Under the pieces are notes generated by a model. That model had not been told where the DNA came from. It did no database searches and worked only from the letters and a program-made list of their open reading frames with translations. DNA of 64,000 bases from Albugo candida (Eukaryota > Oomycota > Peronosporomycetes > Albuginales > Albuginaceae), in contig CAJNAR010000168.1 of the NCBI GenBank assembly GCA_905220665.1, forward strand, positions 434,001 to 498,000, in the 5' to 3' direction. Within the stretch, counting starts at the first letter, position 1, and each line of letters opens with the position of its first letter. Positions 37,619 to 49,470 of this stretch are shown here, one piece after another. Both the position numbers and the translations under genes were made by a program.

Positions 37619-40600
37619 CTAGCTATCTGGAGTATCTTGTTGCCGAAGTATTTTCCGTGCTCGTTCCAAGAGACTAATACGGTCATCAGAGATTTCTTCA
37701 TCGTCGGAATCCACAAAACTGTCAAAGTCGCAGCCGTCCTGACTTTGCATGCTTTCACGGTCACCCAATGAATCAAATCCTAGAGCTCCTTCCAATTCCT
37801 CGATCGGACGCTGAGGGTGAGTGATATCGACATCATTGCCAAGTTTATCCCAAGTTGAGTGATCACTGCCTCGAGCATCATTGCTGGATGAGATCGATTC
37901 TTGCTCCTGGTGCAATAATAAATATGCTTTACGGCGCAATGTTTCAAATTCGCTCATATTTGATGTGAATTTCGGTGAGTTGCATTGGGTGAAGCATATT
38001 GCGCTGGAATTGCTACTTGAATGATCAGACAGTCCAAGCTCCCTCAATCCTGCAGCGTTGTCGAATTTATTGTCTGAGATACTGCGCTCATCGCTCAGAC
38101 TACTGCTGACATCCTCCAAAGCTCTTTTCAGAACCGCTACTTCCTCAGCCGTACGCTCATGTCTTGGATCGCACTCGAAGCTATCGGACTCATCGCTACT
38201 TTTTCTTGATACTTTGACTGGAATATCGAGGTTTCGATCATCATCCTGAGCGTGAGGTGGGCTTGAAGACTCACTTGACAAAGTCTCTACAGCTTTACCG
38301 CTCAACTTTTCTGTCGACTGGATATGCTGACAATGATCCTGATCGCCTTCCTCGGTGGCTTTGTTCTCGTGGCTGAGAGTATCAGGTATCGAGACGATAG
38401 GACCCTCCTCATGCGTTCTCACTTTGCACCCTTTTTCAATGGGCTTTGCAGACTTTCGATTGCCGTCTGAGTTCTCATACACTCTTCCATCTTCCACTGT
38501 GTTCCGTATAGAGTGAGCGTCATTTTGGCGAAGTTTGCGTTCTGTAGCGATTTTCTGCAATTCTTTCTCTTTTGTGAGAATTTGATCAACAAATTTATCT
38601 TCGAGAGTTTGACGAATTGCGTGCTCTTGTGATGCGAGAACATCATTCTCATATTTCGATAATTTCTCTGTGACCTGTCGTTCTTCTCTTTCATCTTCTC
38701 GTTTCCAATTTCCAAAGCTTTGCAAATCGGTCAATTCTTGCTGCTTTGTACGTGTGATGTATTCCTGCCGTAACTTTTGAACTCTCTCTTCGAATTTGAG
38801 TTGCTTTTGTATATCGACGATACGCTTTTCCGTTTCGAATTCGATACGTTTGAGCTCTTCGGTTTCTTTTCGAAGTGATATTTCATAATTTATTCGCTCG
38901 TGATGTGATTCAAATTCCTCTTCTAATCGGACAACTTCGTCTTTCATACGTTTTAAAGACTCATCCAATGTTTGCTGAGCAGTTTCCTCCATTTTTTGCA
39001 AACGCTCGAGTCTCAGCTTTCTCGTTTCGTGATCTAAAGCTCTAAGACTGATCACACGCTCCTTCTCCGCTTTAAACATTTCTTTACGTCGTACGTCTTC
39101 CGCTTTTTGCATCGTTTGTTTTTCTTGGAGCCATTCCGAGTGTTTTAATTCGAGCTCATTGGACTCCTTTTGCAATCGATCCAAAAGACGTTTCTTCTCT
39201 GCAATTTCTGCTTCTTCCAAAGCGATTTGCTGTCGTTCCTGTATGTCCATAAACGATCAGTTACGACATCGTACCCATCAAAAAGAGGCATTTCGTACCT
39301 TGATCTTCATGTCCACCACGAGCTTGGAGTAATTCGTGAATGCCGGGTACTGGCCTTTAGGTAGCGCGAAATTGTTCACTTTGCCGGGTCCATAGTCTGC
39401 GCTATTGTCCGAGTACATTAGCGCGTTTGTTGTAGCCTCCTGATCGATTTGCTGGTCAAAATTGTGCATCAATTGTATCAATTTGTCAATTTGTAGCGGA
39501 TTTTGTTGATGGAAAAACTGATGGATCGAAACCTGATCTTTTCCACCAAGCAGCGCTGTCCGAAAGTAAAGATTGTAGGCGAGCACAGCACTCACAAACA
39601 GCTGAGGTCTCTTTGCGTCGGTGATCAAATGATCCCACAAGCACTGCCATTCATCTTCGGCTACAACCTCCGTGAAGATCGTTTGCAGCAGACTCCACCC
39701 ATAGATATCCGCACCGATTCCCAAATTAGAGAAATGATCGAAAAGCTGTGGATCGAGTTTTTTCAACTCGCGTTCGATAACAGAAAGTAATTTGGTTGGA
39801 GGATGAGGCAGATCCACAAGATACGATCCACACCAATGCAATAAGAGCGTCATACTTGTTTCAAAGGCAGCGAGATCATCCGATTTGTACAACTTGACAA
39901 AAGGATAGACGATAGCTGCTAAGAACGCTGTCTCACCAAACGCCGGGCACCAGTACATCAAAGCGGACACAATACGACACAATCGACGTGAAAGTCGATC
40001 ATCACGAATTGGATAGCTATTCCTTACTTGATCAAGAATTGGATGAGGTCCTTTTGCTACAAGTGATTGAAAAGCTTCAACGTTGCTTGGAAGATCCAGT
40101 AAAAATCGCCATGCAAGTAGTCTGTATTTGTTCGGGTAGCGACCATAACACCGAAGAACAGAATGGAGACGCTTTCGATTCATTGTTGCTTCTTTTTTAG
40201 TCGAAAGACGAACCTGTTCTGGATTCGCAAAAGGATGTTTGCCTTTCCTGTTACGATTCGATCGAGCAGATGGTGTATTAGCAGAAGCATTGACAGTCTT
40301 TAAACAACTCAATCGATTCGTAAAGTGATTATCTTCAGCTCTTTGTGCTTTTCCTTGCGCTCCAAAAACGTGATTGATGAGAGCGGAATAAATCGGACGG
40401 TCTCCGGGTCTTCCAAGGCTATCAATATGCGACGACGAGTGTGTACTTGTGACTATTGTATCTGTGCTCTTTGACAACTCGTCTTGTGCTTGGGATCGTA
40501 CGTTTAACGTCCTCAAGGAATCAAGTGACAGCAATCCTTCCTTTTCCCGAACAAGTTTGATCTTCCGAGCAGTACCCCGAGCAACGACCAAGTCATACAC

Positions 40601-41854
40601 AAGCAAGCAGCCATCGCTAGACAAAAGAGATCATCAAATACGACTCTGAGCATCTCTATAAAGTACATGAACCTGGTGGATGCGGCCAAATACGCTCCCT
40701 TGGTATCAATAGCAAAAGTTGTGAATTTTTTCTCTCGATGTGCGATTTCCAATTTGATTCTCGGTTTACGGCTTGCCACATTCAGAAAAAGGATGTTTCC
40801 CGATTCGGATAACACGACGAGAATTCTGTGATGTCCAGGTAGAAATACGTGCTACTTTGACATACAGCCTTAGATGAGAAGAGTCTCGGTACATCAGCAT
40901 GCTGAATACACCTTGATAATGTGGCTACAGTTCTCTGGAAGCTCAATGATTCGAGAAATTGACTGAGTCTCCAAAGTCCACATGAATATCGAGCAAGCAT
41001 GTCCACTACATGACATATTGAGATCTGCGGAAGCGTAGCTTGCAGGATCACGCACCTCGCCAAAAGGACTTTATGATCCTCTGAAACAGAGATACTTTTC
41101 AATGTTGTGGGTTTTTCGTGTGAGGGTAGAGAGAAACGATACTTCAAAGCGAGTGTTTCTAATTCCCACATCATTATCGTAGCATCCTGGAAACAAACTG
41201 CGATAAGCTGTCCATGCAACACGAAAGTGGCCTAAAGCTATCTTTAGTATTCCAAAACACGTGCAGTGATATGAATTGTCGTACATCTTGGACTCCGGGC
41301 CCAGCATTTAGAATTCGAAATCGAGACCAATCGGTTGTTTCCCAAAGAATCACAGCATCCAGCGACCCTGTCAATGCGAGATTCCCAGACCGTTGAAAAG
41401 CTGCAGAAACCGGAGGAAATCGATGTCCTTTGAGCGTGCTTATCAATTCCATTGTATTCACATCGATACATCGTGCCTAGCAGTCCCAAATAGGCTCAGA
41501 TTTCAACCAAGGTTTTGCTTCCTTTTGTACCATTTCATTCTCACACGTTACTAACAGCTCGTATTTCTGCTTTGGGTTGAAACACGAAGTTATTGTGGGC
41601 TTTCCAATGTGCTGTACGAGTGCGTATCGATTCCGTGTGAGGTAAAACACAAAGACTCGTCCCTTTTCGTCCGTTGCGGCGAGCACATCACCTGCGATAT
41701 TGAATGTCACAGAGCGAAATTGACTCGGACGTTTGTCCATTGTGCTGTGGGATACATTTCTATGGCAGGAAACAAGCCCATTGCAACTCACTACCGGTTT
41801 TCGCGTCCACAAAATCCCATTTTGTATGGCTTCGAGCTGGAAGGATTTCACCAT
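37619..41854 (-). CDS. TBC1D31: TBC1D31-like protein: WD40 repeats, TBC domain, coiled coil
   Basis: N-terminal WD40 repeats (from 41854: WTRKP..., VTFNIAGDVLAATDEKGRVFVF, then ISTLKGHRFPPVSAAF, ILWETTDW, IMMWELETL) pass through several short introns in other frames. The TBC region (about 40200-39600: LHSVLRCYGRYPNKYRLLAWR, YWCPAFGETAFLAAIVYPFVKLY) ends GQYPAFTNYSKLVVDMKIK. After a 60-bp intron (39298-39239) a 543-residue Arg/Glu-rich coiled coil and acidic Ser-rich tail complete it. The order and the YP..KYR and GQYP motifs identify TBC1D31, a centriolar satellite protein in animals. The Gln of the Rab-GAP YxQ finger is not visible, so GAP activity is doubtful. WD40 exon borders were not all fixed. 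Confidence 0.85.
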
Positions 41855-41916
41855 TTTACCATTTCAGACTTTGATATCGATTCTCCGTTATTTTCTATAT
41901 AGTAGCCTCCGTTGTT

Positions 41917-42902
41917 TCAGCGCAAAATTCGATGATATTCTCTCACAAGCTCACTTTGTCTCACGCTGATTCCAATGTAACGCGTTTGTGGAATCTTTTC
42001 ATCAATAGTGCAATAGCCTCTTGTCTTCACTCTTGGATGCGTGAAAATCTCCATATTCGCGACTGCTTTTCTCTTATCAGAGTGAGGCGAACAAAAGAGC
42101 GGTCCAACGCTCGCAGTGCTTCTCCATCGAATGGCCTGCTCGTACTGCGATTTCCAAAAGTTTTGTTTCCTTTCAGCATAGTTATAGATGCTCGCATAAT
42201 CAAAACGGCTTCTTTTTGGTAACATTGGGCGTGTTTTAGAGCGTGGAATGTCAAAGGAGGAAGACGTAGAAGCCGTTTGCCCAAGATAACTCGATGTTGG
42301 TGATGCGAGACGAGGATGAGCTCGATTGATCACCCATGAAACATGTTGCTTGGCCGGATGCTGCTTGTCCACGTAATGAGCTTGATTTTGTGCGTTTTCG
42401 GATGGGGCTACGCGTCTCAAAGTGCTTGTACTTGACACCATTTGCTCTGCTTCCTCCATATCCGATCGTGTGTTCTCCAGTTCTACACGACATATCTCCC
42501 GCTCTTGCACAATTTTGACCAAAGCTTTTTGTTTCGAATGTAATTCCTATAGAAAAAAGACGTCAGCTCCCTCTGATGACAGCATTTCTTATTTACATTT
42601 CTAAGCACTTGAATTTCGAGATCTTGGGAGCAGCAACGATCGAGATAGTCGGCTGGCGCGCAGATTTGCTGTACATGTTTGCTATTCACTGACAGATTCG
42701 TATCGATAGCTTCATACGCATCACAAAGCGTCACAGACTCGTTTTCATTCGATGGGTCAGATGCATTCGATGTGAATCCATCCGACCAAGTCAGAGCAGC
42801 AGAATGCGATGGACTCAATCGCAATGTCTGCAGAACGTTCTCATTTTCCATAGCGATCCAATGAATCCACTCTTCCACTGTTTTTGAATTGCCACTTTCC
42901 AT
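41917..42902 (-). CDS. Unknown two-exon protein
   Basis: Exons 42902-42597 and 42546-41917 (intron 50 bp, GT..AG, phase 0) give 311 residues. The N-terminal third is acidic and Ser-rich. The junction region (QDLEIQVLRN then ELHSKQKALVKIVQERE) forms a short coiled coil. The C-terminal half is basic, with a YAERKQNFWKSQYEQAIRWR stretch. No known domain was recognised. It lies 62 bp upstream of TBC1D31 on the same strand, so co-function is possible but unproven. Confidence 0.65.
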
Positions 42903-43065
42903 AAATCGATGCAGACAACACAGAAAACGTTACAATATTTCTTATTTGGTCAAATTCGTGTCATTTTTAGTACAAATGCATAAGAGCTCTTTATGACATA
43001 AAATATCGAAAAAGAGCCCAATTAAAAGATAAAGCTGAATTGTATTGCTTTTGGAAACATATTTT

Positions 43066-44791
43066 CTAATTGAATTGCGCTTCTGTCTCTGATTCGCCGT
43101 CGTCGCTGCCGGTAGTTGTAACGGATGATCGAACGCTTTGCTTCTCATTGGAGGTCCCAAGTTCTGCTTTGCTTGATGTACTGATGTCATTATCGATGGC
43201 GAGTGGGCTTTGGGTGATCATTTCCACTCCTTCTGTTTGTGGGAGCTAGCAAATATCAATAGTCATACAACGTTGATCGGTTCTTCGCACAATCGCTTAC
43301 CTGCATCGAATATGCTAGATTGGAGCTATTCTTTGTAGGGCGCCAAATGGAGCACATTGATGCTGAAACGACAAAGTCCAAGACTGGCCAGGCCACCAAT
43401 TGAGTCCATTCCCATTCAATGCTCCATTCGAAAATACCAACTCGACTTGAGACCGCAATGACCGTCAAAATCGAAAAAAAAATGATAAAACTAGCGAGAG
43501 CCCACGCAAGTGATCGATACATTTTGAATTTTGCAAATTGCTTTTGCTCACTCAAATCAGTCAGAATGCGCTCCATAGATAAGTGAATCCATATAATAAA
43601 AGCCAAATTGCAAACCAATTGCGCAAATGACCACGCGGTAGGAGGATGTCGGAATTCAATCCCACTGGAAGTTCCTCGAGACACTTCATCTCCAATCCCA
43701 CACACAAAGTAGATGAGGGAAAGAAGCGACGCCGAGGTCACCTCACAAGGCGATAAACGTTCACGAACAATCCCGTAACCGAGGCATACCACCACCAAAA
43801 TCGCACGCGCTAAAGTTCGCATTAGGGTCTAAAAAGAAAACCCATGTCAATGACGTCATAAGCGACGAGCATAACGCGTACATTGAAGATCACAGCTGTG
43901 AGTAATCTCGTCGGGTACGGGCAGCAGACGGGATCCCCGGTGCTGTTCATTGAGTATAGAGCCAAAAACCATATTGCATTTGTCACTACATCACACAACA
44001 CGCTAAGCTCTCATTTGTCAATGACGCGAAACAAACGTACGTGCTCCCAACAAGAGAATAATGAAAATCCCATAGTGAAGTCGGATCAACTGAGATCGAT
44101 GCTGGACCATCAACAAGGCGAAGAACGCGTATAAGCCAAGGTAGCCAAGTCCAAGAAAGCCACTAAACGGAAGCATTCCATAAATTGGAGCCGGTAGTAA
44201 GCCGTACATATTTCGAATTTCCAGCGTTCCAGTAAAGTAATAAACAGGAGTAACGTATGCAGTGTTTGTGTCAATTGAAATCTGATGGTTGGAATTATTT
44301 GTTGAATTTCCATTCGTTGGTATCGAAGCTTCTGTGTTATTTACGGGACAAAGGAATACCTGTGTCACTATCCATCCGCTCTCTTTAACCTGATACTCAG
44401 CCGTTCCTTGTAGACTGTCATCCGAAAGAGGAGATACGTACCGTTCGATCTCTGATATTCCCCCATATGAAAAGCTCTTTTCAGTCGAACATGCAAATCG
44501 CTCGATATGCATTTGCACTTTAACAAATGCATCGAATGAGTTTAAATGATAAATAACAGTTGTAAGACTCCATCCGTAAAGATCGTTTGTCAAATTATCG
44601 CCTCTTAGTGTCACTTTGACCGTCGAATTGCCTGTCCGGGCAAAAAGTGGACCTTTATTGCTTCCAAAAACCTTTTCGGCGTGTTGATAAGACGGGATCC
44701 ACGCTTTGCTAGTTACTGGGTAGATAGATGCATTAGCAGCAAATGTCAAGAACGTATGGACGAAAATGAGAATATCTACTTTAAAGCGCAT
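43066..44791 (-). CDS. TMEM87/GOST-family seven-transmembrane protein (copy 1)
   Basis: It starts with a signal peptide (MRFKVDILIFVHTFLTFAANA). A lumenal beta-rich domain with several N-glycosylation sequons follows (to about 44220). Then come transmembrane helices beginning GLLPAPIYGMLPFSGFLGLGYL and QHRSQLIRLHYGI. Later exons give WFLALYSMNSTGD, TLMRTLARAILVVVCLGYGIV and finally CSIWRPTKNSSNLAYSM before a charged tail (stop 43066). The RTLAR...SLGYGIV and WRP motifs are those of TMEM87 proteins, which act in Golgi/endosomal trafficking. About five exons with short introns; some borders are approximate. Confidence 0.8.
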
Positions 44792-44962
44792 TCTGTGAAG
44801 TCTAATTGCAAAGCGAAAGAACTAAAAATGCGTCACAATTCCTTTATCTCACTTTCGGTATAAAATGTGCTGAGAAGATGCCTTTCGTGTTTGCACCAAT
44901 GCATGATCTCCATTAATTAACGTTGTTGTCGGATTGGCTAAATAAAGCATCATGCGACCGTT
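44792..44962. promoter_or_regulatory. Short intergenic region between divergent paralogous genes
   Basis: 170 bp separates the starts of the two TMEM87-type genes, so promoters are back to back. No specific motif was recognised beyond AT-rich stretches. Confidence 0.35.
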
Positions 44963-46486
44963 ATGTCGGTGCTTCGAATCTGCGATTTGCTTGATGATAT
45001 GATGCGGTTTCTATGGCTTCTAGTGGCTCAATCGTGCTTTAGGAAGGCAGATAGCAATATACAACATCTGAATTCCGCATTGAGCAGTTTGAAATATGAG
45101 AAATACTTGTTTGCAGACCGTAATGGACCATTTGGAATTGGTGGAAGCTCATACATTCGCATAAACGCTCATATCGAGGCATTACATCGCGAGACTTCGG
45201 CCCATATGATCACAATCCATCGTCTTGATGAATACTTTCACTTTTCAGTCGTTGTCGTTGTATACACTGAAGTGGAACAGCTCAAAGATTTGGATGAACA
45301 CACTGCATGCTCACGCGATTACACCGATACTTTTGACAAAAGCTTAAAAGGAGTTTTGCACGGAGAATTGCATATTATCACACCAAAATCGCCAGTTGAC
45401 GTCTTTATGGAATATCGTCCGAAAAACAATGGAAAACAATATGTAATGATACTTCCGTGTTGGAAGCAAAAGGATCAGATCTTTGGGTATCCTGTGAGTG
45501 CTTCAGAATTTGTCATGTACCCGATGGAGAATCCTGTGCTGTTTGTGAATGGAAGTGTCGAGTTCCATAATCCCTACGGATACATTCCGCATATTTTGTA
45601 TGGCATTTTCCCATTCAGGTGCGATTGAATGATAAAGGGATCGATCGGCTCATATTTTGACATTTTAGTGAGGCTCTGTCGATTCTTTACGGATTTGGAT
45701 TTGTAAACTTACTTTCACTGAGCGAGAAACGGCTCGGGAAGCTTTCGTTCTGGCTACAATCGGTCGTATTTGTAGTCGTATTGGCTTCGGGTAGGAGGAA
45801 AAGATGTGCCGCATACTTTATTGTAATTTTTCGTATGTCGCAGTCGAAATCATTTGCTGGCTACTTTCATACAAGTTTTTGAATGAGAAGAAGCGTTCTT
45901 TGGTGTGCTCTTACCCTCCGGCAATCCTATTCAATACATTTTTCAAAGCAGTTGCAGGGGTCCTACTACGAGTTCTCACGACACTGATTTCTCTCGGGTA
46001 TGGAACGATACGTTCTTGTGTCACAAGGTACAATATTGTGCTTGTTACCGGACTCGGGATGTTGTACTTTATCTCTATCGCAATCGTCGAAGTCAATGAT
46101 CGTCTCTATCACTCAGAAAAGCCGCGAAATCCAATGTTTGCTCTATCGGAATCAATCACAGTGTCCAGTAATTTGATTTTCATCGGATGGATTTTAAAAT
46201 CATTTTGCATACCGCGTCACAAATTGAGATTTATGCGTTGTGTCTCAGACAATTGTGGTGCAAAGAATCACTCCCTTTATGCATTTATTGCGATAAGTCT
46301 GTGTTGTATGGGGATGGAAGGCGCCATGTAAGTCATCGCATTTGTTCTTTCCCAATAACTCGCATCCTTTGTAGCTACCCTGGCATCTTGGTCATGGAAT
46401 ACAAGTATTTGTGGCTTGTTTGGGTCTCTAATCGACTGGCTGTTCATATTGTAATACTTTGCATTGTGAATATGCAAAGACCATAG
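44963..46486 (+). CDS. TMEM87/GOST-family seven-transmembrane protein (copy 2)
   Basis: Divergent partner of the gene at 43066-44791. The lumenal domain runs to about 45620 and ends NPYGYIPHILYGIFPF, matching copy 1 at the same place. After an intron at about 45618-45668 come membrane helices; the exon from about 45832 has FKAVAGVLLRVLTTLISLGYGTI, equivalent to copy 1's RTLAR...LGYGIV. The last exon (from about 46370) gives YPGILVMEYKYLWLVWVSNRL and the stop at 46486. It lacks copy 1's WRP motif and charged tail. Sequence identity with copy 1 looks low, so the duplication is old. Confidence 0.75.
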
Positions 46487-46697
46487 AATAGATGCTGCCA
46501 GCAAAGATCGCGACGTCGTCGACAGGACACTAAGAAGATGAAGGAAAAGCCTCCAAGACTAATCAGAGTCCGAGTAGGGAGCCCTGGTATAGTTGACTAT
46601 ACAGCAGGAAGGATGTTAAAGTCGAAGAGATCGTAGTCGAAAGAAGACGGGAATTGTAAGGGTCACTGGTAGCTACAAATTGCTTGTGGATGATTGA

Positions 46698-48296
46698 TTA
46701 TCGATTTATTGGATTTCGTATCGAGTTGTGTTGAGTCAATTCTCTACTGGCGTTTTCAGGTTGAGTGTTTTCCCCAAGGGAAGCTCCAAACTGAGTCGTG
46801 TAGTCTCCAAATCCGAATCCAAACGGCGGTGGCGGGTCCCCTCGTTCTGTTGATTCCATCAAGCCACCAATTTGATACCCTTGTGGGTTCATACTTGCCA
46901 GTTGTGCAACTGCTTCTTGTTCGCCCGTGTTTGAATAAATGACTGAATCGCTTGAGAGAAAGCTTGGACGAAGTGGTGCCTGTACTCCTTCCAATGACGA
47001 TTCTATCCTTGCATTTTCCAGAATGGCGGTATTCATACGAAATTCGCCATCTTCGGCAGCGTTTAATTGGAATCCATCGACGTAATCAAGTATGAGCTTT
47101 TCGTTATGATTGACGTCCACAAAGGAAGCAACATCCTGTCCGGCAATTTGCTTCTTGTCGATCGGTAGCCTCTGTCCATTGACGGGTGATTTCTTCGGAC
47201 CCGAGTCATTCGTTTCTTTACTCATTCGCGATTTCTTCCTACCCTCAGCCTTTTGAGCTTTTTCGGACTCAATCTGTTTCACTTCATCGATATCAATCAT
47301 TGATATACGATTACGTTGTCTTTTGAATCGCCCTGCATCGGCTTTCCGTCGAATTTCAGAGCTTAATTCGCTGAAATTCTTCTTCATCGGAGGGGGTAAT
47401 ACAGCTGCTTTGTTCTTCATCATCATACGAGCTCCAGAAGTGCTCGACTGAGACAAACTTTGTACCTTTTGCATCTGCGAAAGATTTGACGACATCAATT
47501 GACCTTCGTGTGTTTTCTTCACGGATTCTACATTATCCATTAGCTTCATTTAGTGTCTCGGAGGATCAGTGGAAACCGTACCTCTCGCATCATTTTTCAG
47601 TGACGAAGGCGTTGAAACAGTTTGAAAATGCGCTTCCACTTGCACTCTTTCAGATGCTCGCGTCGAGTCATTCAAAATCGCATACTCATAGCAATAAGAT
47701 CCATCCCACAATGAGTTTGTCCGAATGTCATTTTCAGAGGAGTTGAGGACTAAGAATCCAAACCATTCGATGAGTATCATTCAAATTTGCATCCCGGCAG
47801 CATCTGGTTACCAGTCTGTGTGATTGTATCGATAGCGAGTTGCATCTTTTCATCCAAAAAAGTCTCTCTCCCGTCTTCAGTTTGTGGGAAAAGATACTTT
47901 CGAACCAAACCAGCGGTTATCTTGACCCACTAATGTCGATACTGAATCAGATTGCGACGTAAACAGCTCATACAAAACGAACCTCTTCTTTGTCGTCTTG
48001 CGCCGTCGCAATCATATCGACAATGGTCAGCTTACTGGCTTCAAACACATCTCTTTCTACGCACAAAAACGAAAGCAATAGTCGCACCTATTCACATTAT
48101 AATTAACGGTAATTGGCATTGACTCCATTGCTTATGCGGTTACTTTGCTAAAGTGCGGAAGCGCTTTGTATATATGAGAAGCTTCGTTGATTTTCTCACG
48201 TGTCAGTAGCGTGCCAAACTCTGTCGAGCTCCAATCGTGTTTTAATTTGAGTGTGATCCAATTCTCAGCTGCAGGAATCTCAGTATCAGAGTTCAT
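46698..48296 (-). CDS. NELF-A-like protein, multi-exon
   Basis: The start at 48296 gives MNSDTEIPAAENWITLKL. Further exons (to about 47830) read LLLSFLCVERDVFEASKLTIVDMIATAQDDKEE and WVKITAGLVRKYLFP, resembling the N-terminal helical domain of NELF-A. Exons near 47750-47570 lead to the last long exon (47520-46698), which is basic, then RISMIDIDEVKQIESEKAQKAEGRKK, resembling the NELF-A segment with a (V)xxLDIxEL-type motif, then a low-complexity Gly/Pro/Phe-rich end. NELF-A helps pause RNA polymerase II. Weak but repeated resemblance; about five short introns. Confidence 0.45.
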
Positions 48297-48323
48297 GTTA
48301 TGTTAACTTTACTGAGTTGTTAC

Positions 48324-49402
48324 TTAAACGAGCGACAATGAAGTCAGGCGATCGTTTACGCGCTTTTGTCGATATCGTTGCAACATTGTGAGGTTTCCAG
48401 AGACACCACCCGTGTGTACATATACGATTTCATGTTTTTTACTGAGATCTGAAGGAAAGAGAAGAGTCTCCAAATTCTCAAACATAACGTGCCATGCAAA
48501 ACAGCCGTATAAAAGATCAAACTCAATCTTTGTTGACTCTAGTAACTCATGATATATGTGGTAGAATGGCATATAAAGCTGACCAAACCGCTTCTTCACT
48601 TTGGGAATCAGTATGTTTGGAATAAAAGGATCAAAGTCAAAGCCAAAAGCGAGTTTTTGGAATTGTGTGCGAAGATATAAGTGATCACCGACGCAGGGAA
48701 TTGTGTGAACGGTGTGGGCTTTATCGAGAAATTGAGCAAGATAGAATGCTGTCGTTCCTGTCCCTGATGGGAGAACCACCGACATTGATATACCCCCGGC
48801 TTGATGTAGTGCGTACAGATTCAGTTCCATTGCTAATTGCTTAATACCAAACTTGGCTTCTTGGAATGCCGCGCCGCGTGGAATGAAGATGATACGCTTT
48901 CCAGCCCCATAATCCTGAACGATAGAAGATTTGCATTTTTCCTTGACCAACATTTCAATATCATGTCTGGGAAGCGATATACACCGCATTCCGAGCGCGT
49001 TAGACGTTGCCATATTTCCTTCGAGTAAATTCTGGTATCGTTCCTGTTCACAGAAATAAGTAAAAGGCACTTTTTTCAGCTGTGATAGCTGTGCAATTGC
49101 AAGCATCGCATTACTGCTAGGTCCACCATAGCTGAATATGTGTGCATCTATATCATAAAACCGTATAAACACACGTATACGCTTTTACGCCGATCATATA
49201 CCATCAAAAAATGAATTGCTCTGCTGCAACAGCCAATGCAATTTTCGCATCTATTAGCATGCATTCAACAAGTTAGCAATTCAAAGACTTCTGTATCACG
49301 ATGATCTTGTGCCTTATTTCCTTCTAATGGTAAAATATCATCGCGTTTGACGTGAATAAGCTGCTGGCGAAATTGAACGCATTGGATCGGTGAGATTTTC
49401 AT
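48324..49402 (-). CDS. PLP-dependent ACC deaminase / D-cysteine desulfhydrase family enzyme
   Basis: The first exon begins at 49402 (MKISPIQCVQF...) and contains VKRDDILPLEGNKA, where the Lys should form the Schiff base with PLP. The rest (49172-48324) has FSYGGPSSNAMLAIAQL, the phosphate-binding LPSGTGTTAFYLAQFL and a YVHTGGVSGN end, all typical of this fold-type II family. The join between the two parts (about 49300-49170) needs an intron longer than its neighbours and was not fixed. Substrate (ACC, D-cysteine or other) cannot be told from sequence. The stop is 28 bp from the start of the downstream NELF-A-like gene on the same strand. Confidence 0.75.
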
Positions 49403-49470
49403 GTGGTGACACATTATATAACATTCGAATTTAAGGTTCCACACAAATATGGAATCATACGAAGATTGTT

